Source of the DNA: Leptotrichia sp. oral taxon 215
GTDB taxonomy: Bacteria > Fusobacteriota > Fusobacteriia > Fusobacteriales > Leptotrichiaceae
DNA: 6,341 nt
Assembly: GCA_905371725.1 (NCBI GenBank)
Contig: CAJPML010000064.1
Location: 1-6,341, forward strand
Direction of reading: 5' to 3'
Each line of letters begins with the position of its first letter. The stretch's first letter is position 1. The translations under genes and the position numbers were made by a program. The notes under the pieces were generated by a model. It had not been told where the DNA came from. It made no database searches and was given only the letters and a program-made list of their open reading frames with translations. This document shows positions 5,341 to 6,341 of the stretch, one piece after another.

Positions 5341-6341
5341 ATGTACTTACTGTTAGCAGGATTAGCCGTAATTTTAATTTTTTCATATTTCTATTATAAA
5401 TATAAAAGAAAGTCAGTAGCATGTCTTATGTATCATAATGTTTTTCCTGAAAAAACAGAAGGGATAATATCAGAAAAAGAATTTGAAAAGCATATGGAAT
5501 ATATAAAAGATATGAAGACATATAAAATGGAAGAACTTGAAAAAATGAACTATATTCTTGATGAAAAAAGTATACTCGTGACCTTTGATGATGGATACAA
5601 AAATAATTATACTAAAGCTTTTCCTATCTTGAAGAAATACAATATAAAGGCTACCATTTTTCTTAATACAGTCTACATAGAAAATGACAAGGATTATCTA
5701 AACTGGAATGAAATAAGGGAAATGTATGAAAGTGGACTCGTAGATTTTCAACTGCATACACATTCTCATTATCCGACAATAAGAAAGGCAGAAATAAAAG
5801 GATTTTTTGAAAAGATGGAAGGAAATTTTGTAAAAAGGGAATATTTTTCAATTTTCAGGGAAGGTCTTTCAAAAAAGGAAAAAGATGAAATAAAGGATTT
5901 CAGAGACTTAGATTTTACAGGATTGCCTGTATTTAAAATAAGGAGCCAGATTTCCATAAAAGGTATGAAACTGAAAGAAGGATTTATGGATAAGTATAGG
6001 GAATTTGTAAATTCTGGAGAGTTTATAAGTAAATCTTCCAAAGAAAAGAAAATATTTTTAAATAAACTCTTTAAAATGCAGAAAAAAGAATTTTTTGAAG
6101 AAATTTCTGAAGAAGAATTTGAAAAAAAAGTAGAGTTTGAAATAACAGAAAATAAAAGGCTGATAGAGGAAAAATTAAATAAAAAAGCAGAATTTCTTTC
6201 ATATCCGTGGGGCCATACTTATAAAGGAAATGTGGAGAGAATAAAAAAATTAGGAATAAAATCCTTTGTAATGACTTCAGGAAAAGTAAACAATATAAAA
6301 ATAAATCCTGAAAAAATTTACCGTATAAATGGTGATAAAAT
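5341..6341 (+). CDS. Membrane-anchored polysaccharide deacetylase, NodB/CE4 type (3' end cut by window)
   Basis: The frame is open to the window edge (333 codons and two bases), so the gene is incomplete. CE4 enzymes remove N- or O-acetyl groups from sugars using a metal held by one Asp and two His. Residues 3-19 form a hydrophobic membrane segment (LLLAGLAVILIFSYFYY) followed by KYKRK, so it is an anchor rather than an obviously cleaved signal. Then come LMYHNVF at 29-35, motif 1 TFDDGY at 81-86 (D83 base, D84 metal), FPILKKYNIKATIFL in between, motif 2 HTHSH at 139-143 (H139 and H143 metal), and motif 3 SYPWG at 287-291, closer to the PgaB/IcaB style than to R-x-P-Y. About 140 residues separate motifs 2 and 3, far more than usual, because of a charged Lys/Glu-rich insert. 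GGAAAGG at 5325-5331 lies 9 bases before the ATG. The context suggests it deacetylates a hexosamine made by the upstream transferases. Confidence 0.88.
   Translation, partial: MYLLLAGLAVILIFSYFYYKYKRKSVACLMYHNVFPEKTEGIISEKEFEKHMEYIKDMKTYKMEELEKMNYILDEKSILVTFDDGYKNNYTKAFPILKKYNIKATIFLNTVYIENDKDYLNWNEIREMYESGLVDFQLHTHSHYPTIRKAEIKGFFEKMEGNFVKREYFSIFREGLSKKEKDEIKDFRDLDFTGLPVFKIRSQISIKGMKLKEGFMDKYREFVNSGEFISKSSKEKKIFLNKLFKMQKKEFFEEISEEEFEKKVEFEITENKRLIEEKLNKKAEFLSYPWGHTYKGNVERIKKLGIKSFVMTSGKVNNIKINPEKIYRINGDK

Noticed and set aside
1902..6129. Runs of eight A (1902-1909, 3698-3705, 3936-3943, 6122-6129) as phase-variation switches.
   Set aside because: All are lysine codons in intact frames, are no longer than expected in so A-rich a genome, and appear in several genes alike. 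No frameshifted state is visible.

Overview
This AT-rich window carries seven genes, all on the + strand. Codon use favours ATA, AGA, AAA and GAA, and AAGG/AGGAG ribosome sites sit just before the starts. The composition, the gene content and the lysine-rich proteins suggest a Fusobacteriota member (Leptotrichia- or Fusobacterium-like). That is an impression from composition and protein style, not a database match. The region reads as part of a cell-surface glycan cluster (LPS outer core, O-antigen or capsule).

Layout. Positions 2-406 hold the 3' end of a family 2 glycosyltransferase cut by the window edge. A 77-bp gap follows, the longest gap in the window, with a weak candidate -10 box and a good ribosome site. 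Next come a complete GT2 enzyme (484-1503), a GT32-type DXD sugar transferase (1507-2280) and a 528-residue protein that joins two different GT2-type domains (2298-3884). The first of those domains is WaaE/KdtX-like and the second resembles the RfaE/chondroitin-polymerase type. Its last 44 bases overlap the first of two tandem paralogous putative glycosyltransferases (3841-4572 and 4596-5339), which share about 72% of residues by hand count. One base after the second paralog, a membrane-anchored NodB-type polysaccharide deacetylase begins (5341) and runs off the right edge.

How the genes fit together. From 484 onward the gaps are 23 bp or less, or the genes overlap, so genes 2-7 look like one transcription unit; gene 1 may belong to it too. 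The likely job is sequential addition of sugars from nucleotide-sugar donors to a lipid-linked or LPS-core acceptor on the cytoplasmic side of the inner membrane. The deacetylase would then expose an amine on an N-acetylated sugar. Donors, linkages and acceptor cannot be read from the sequence.

No RNA genes, CRISPR arrays, insertion sequences, attachment sites or convincing terminators were seen, and no minus-strand gene is supported. There is no clear sign of a wholly new kind of system. The most interesting points are the tandem duplicated transferase of a family I cannot name, the two-domain fusion and its out-of-frame overlap, and the unusual insert and predicted orientation of the deacetylase.
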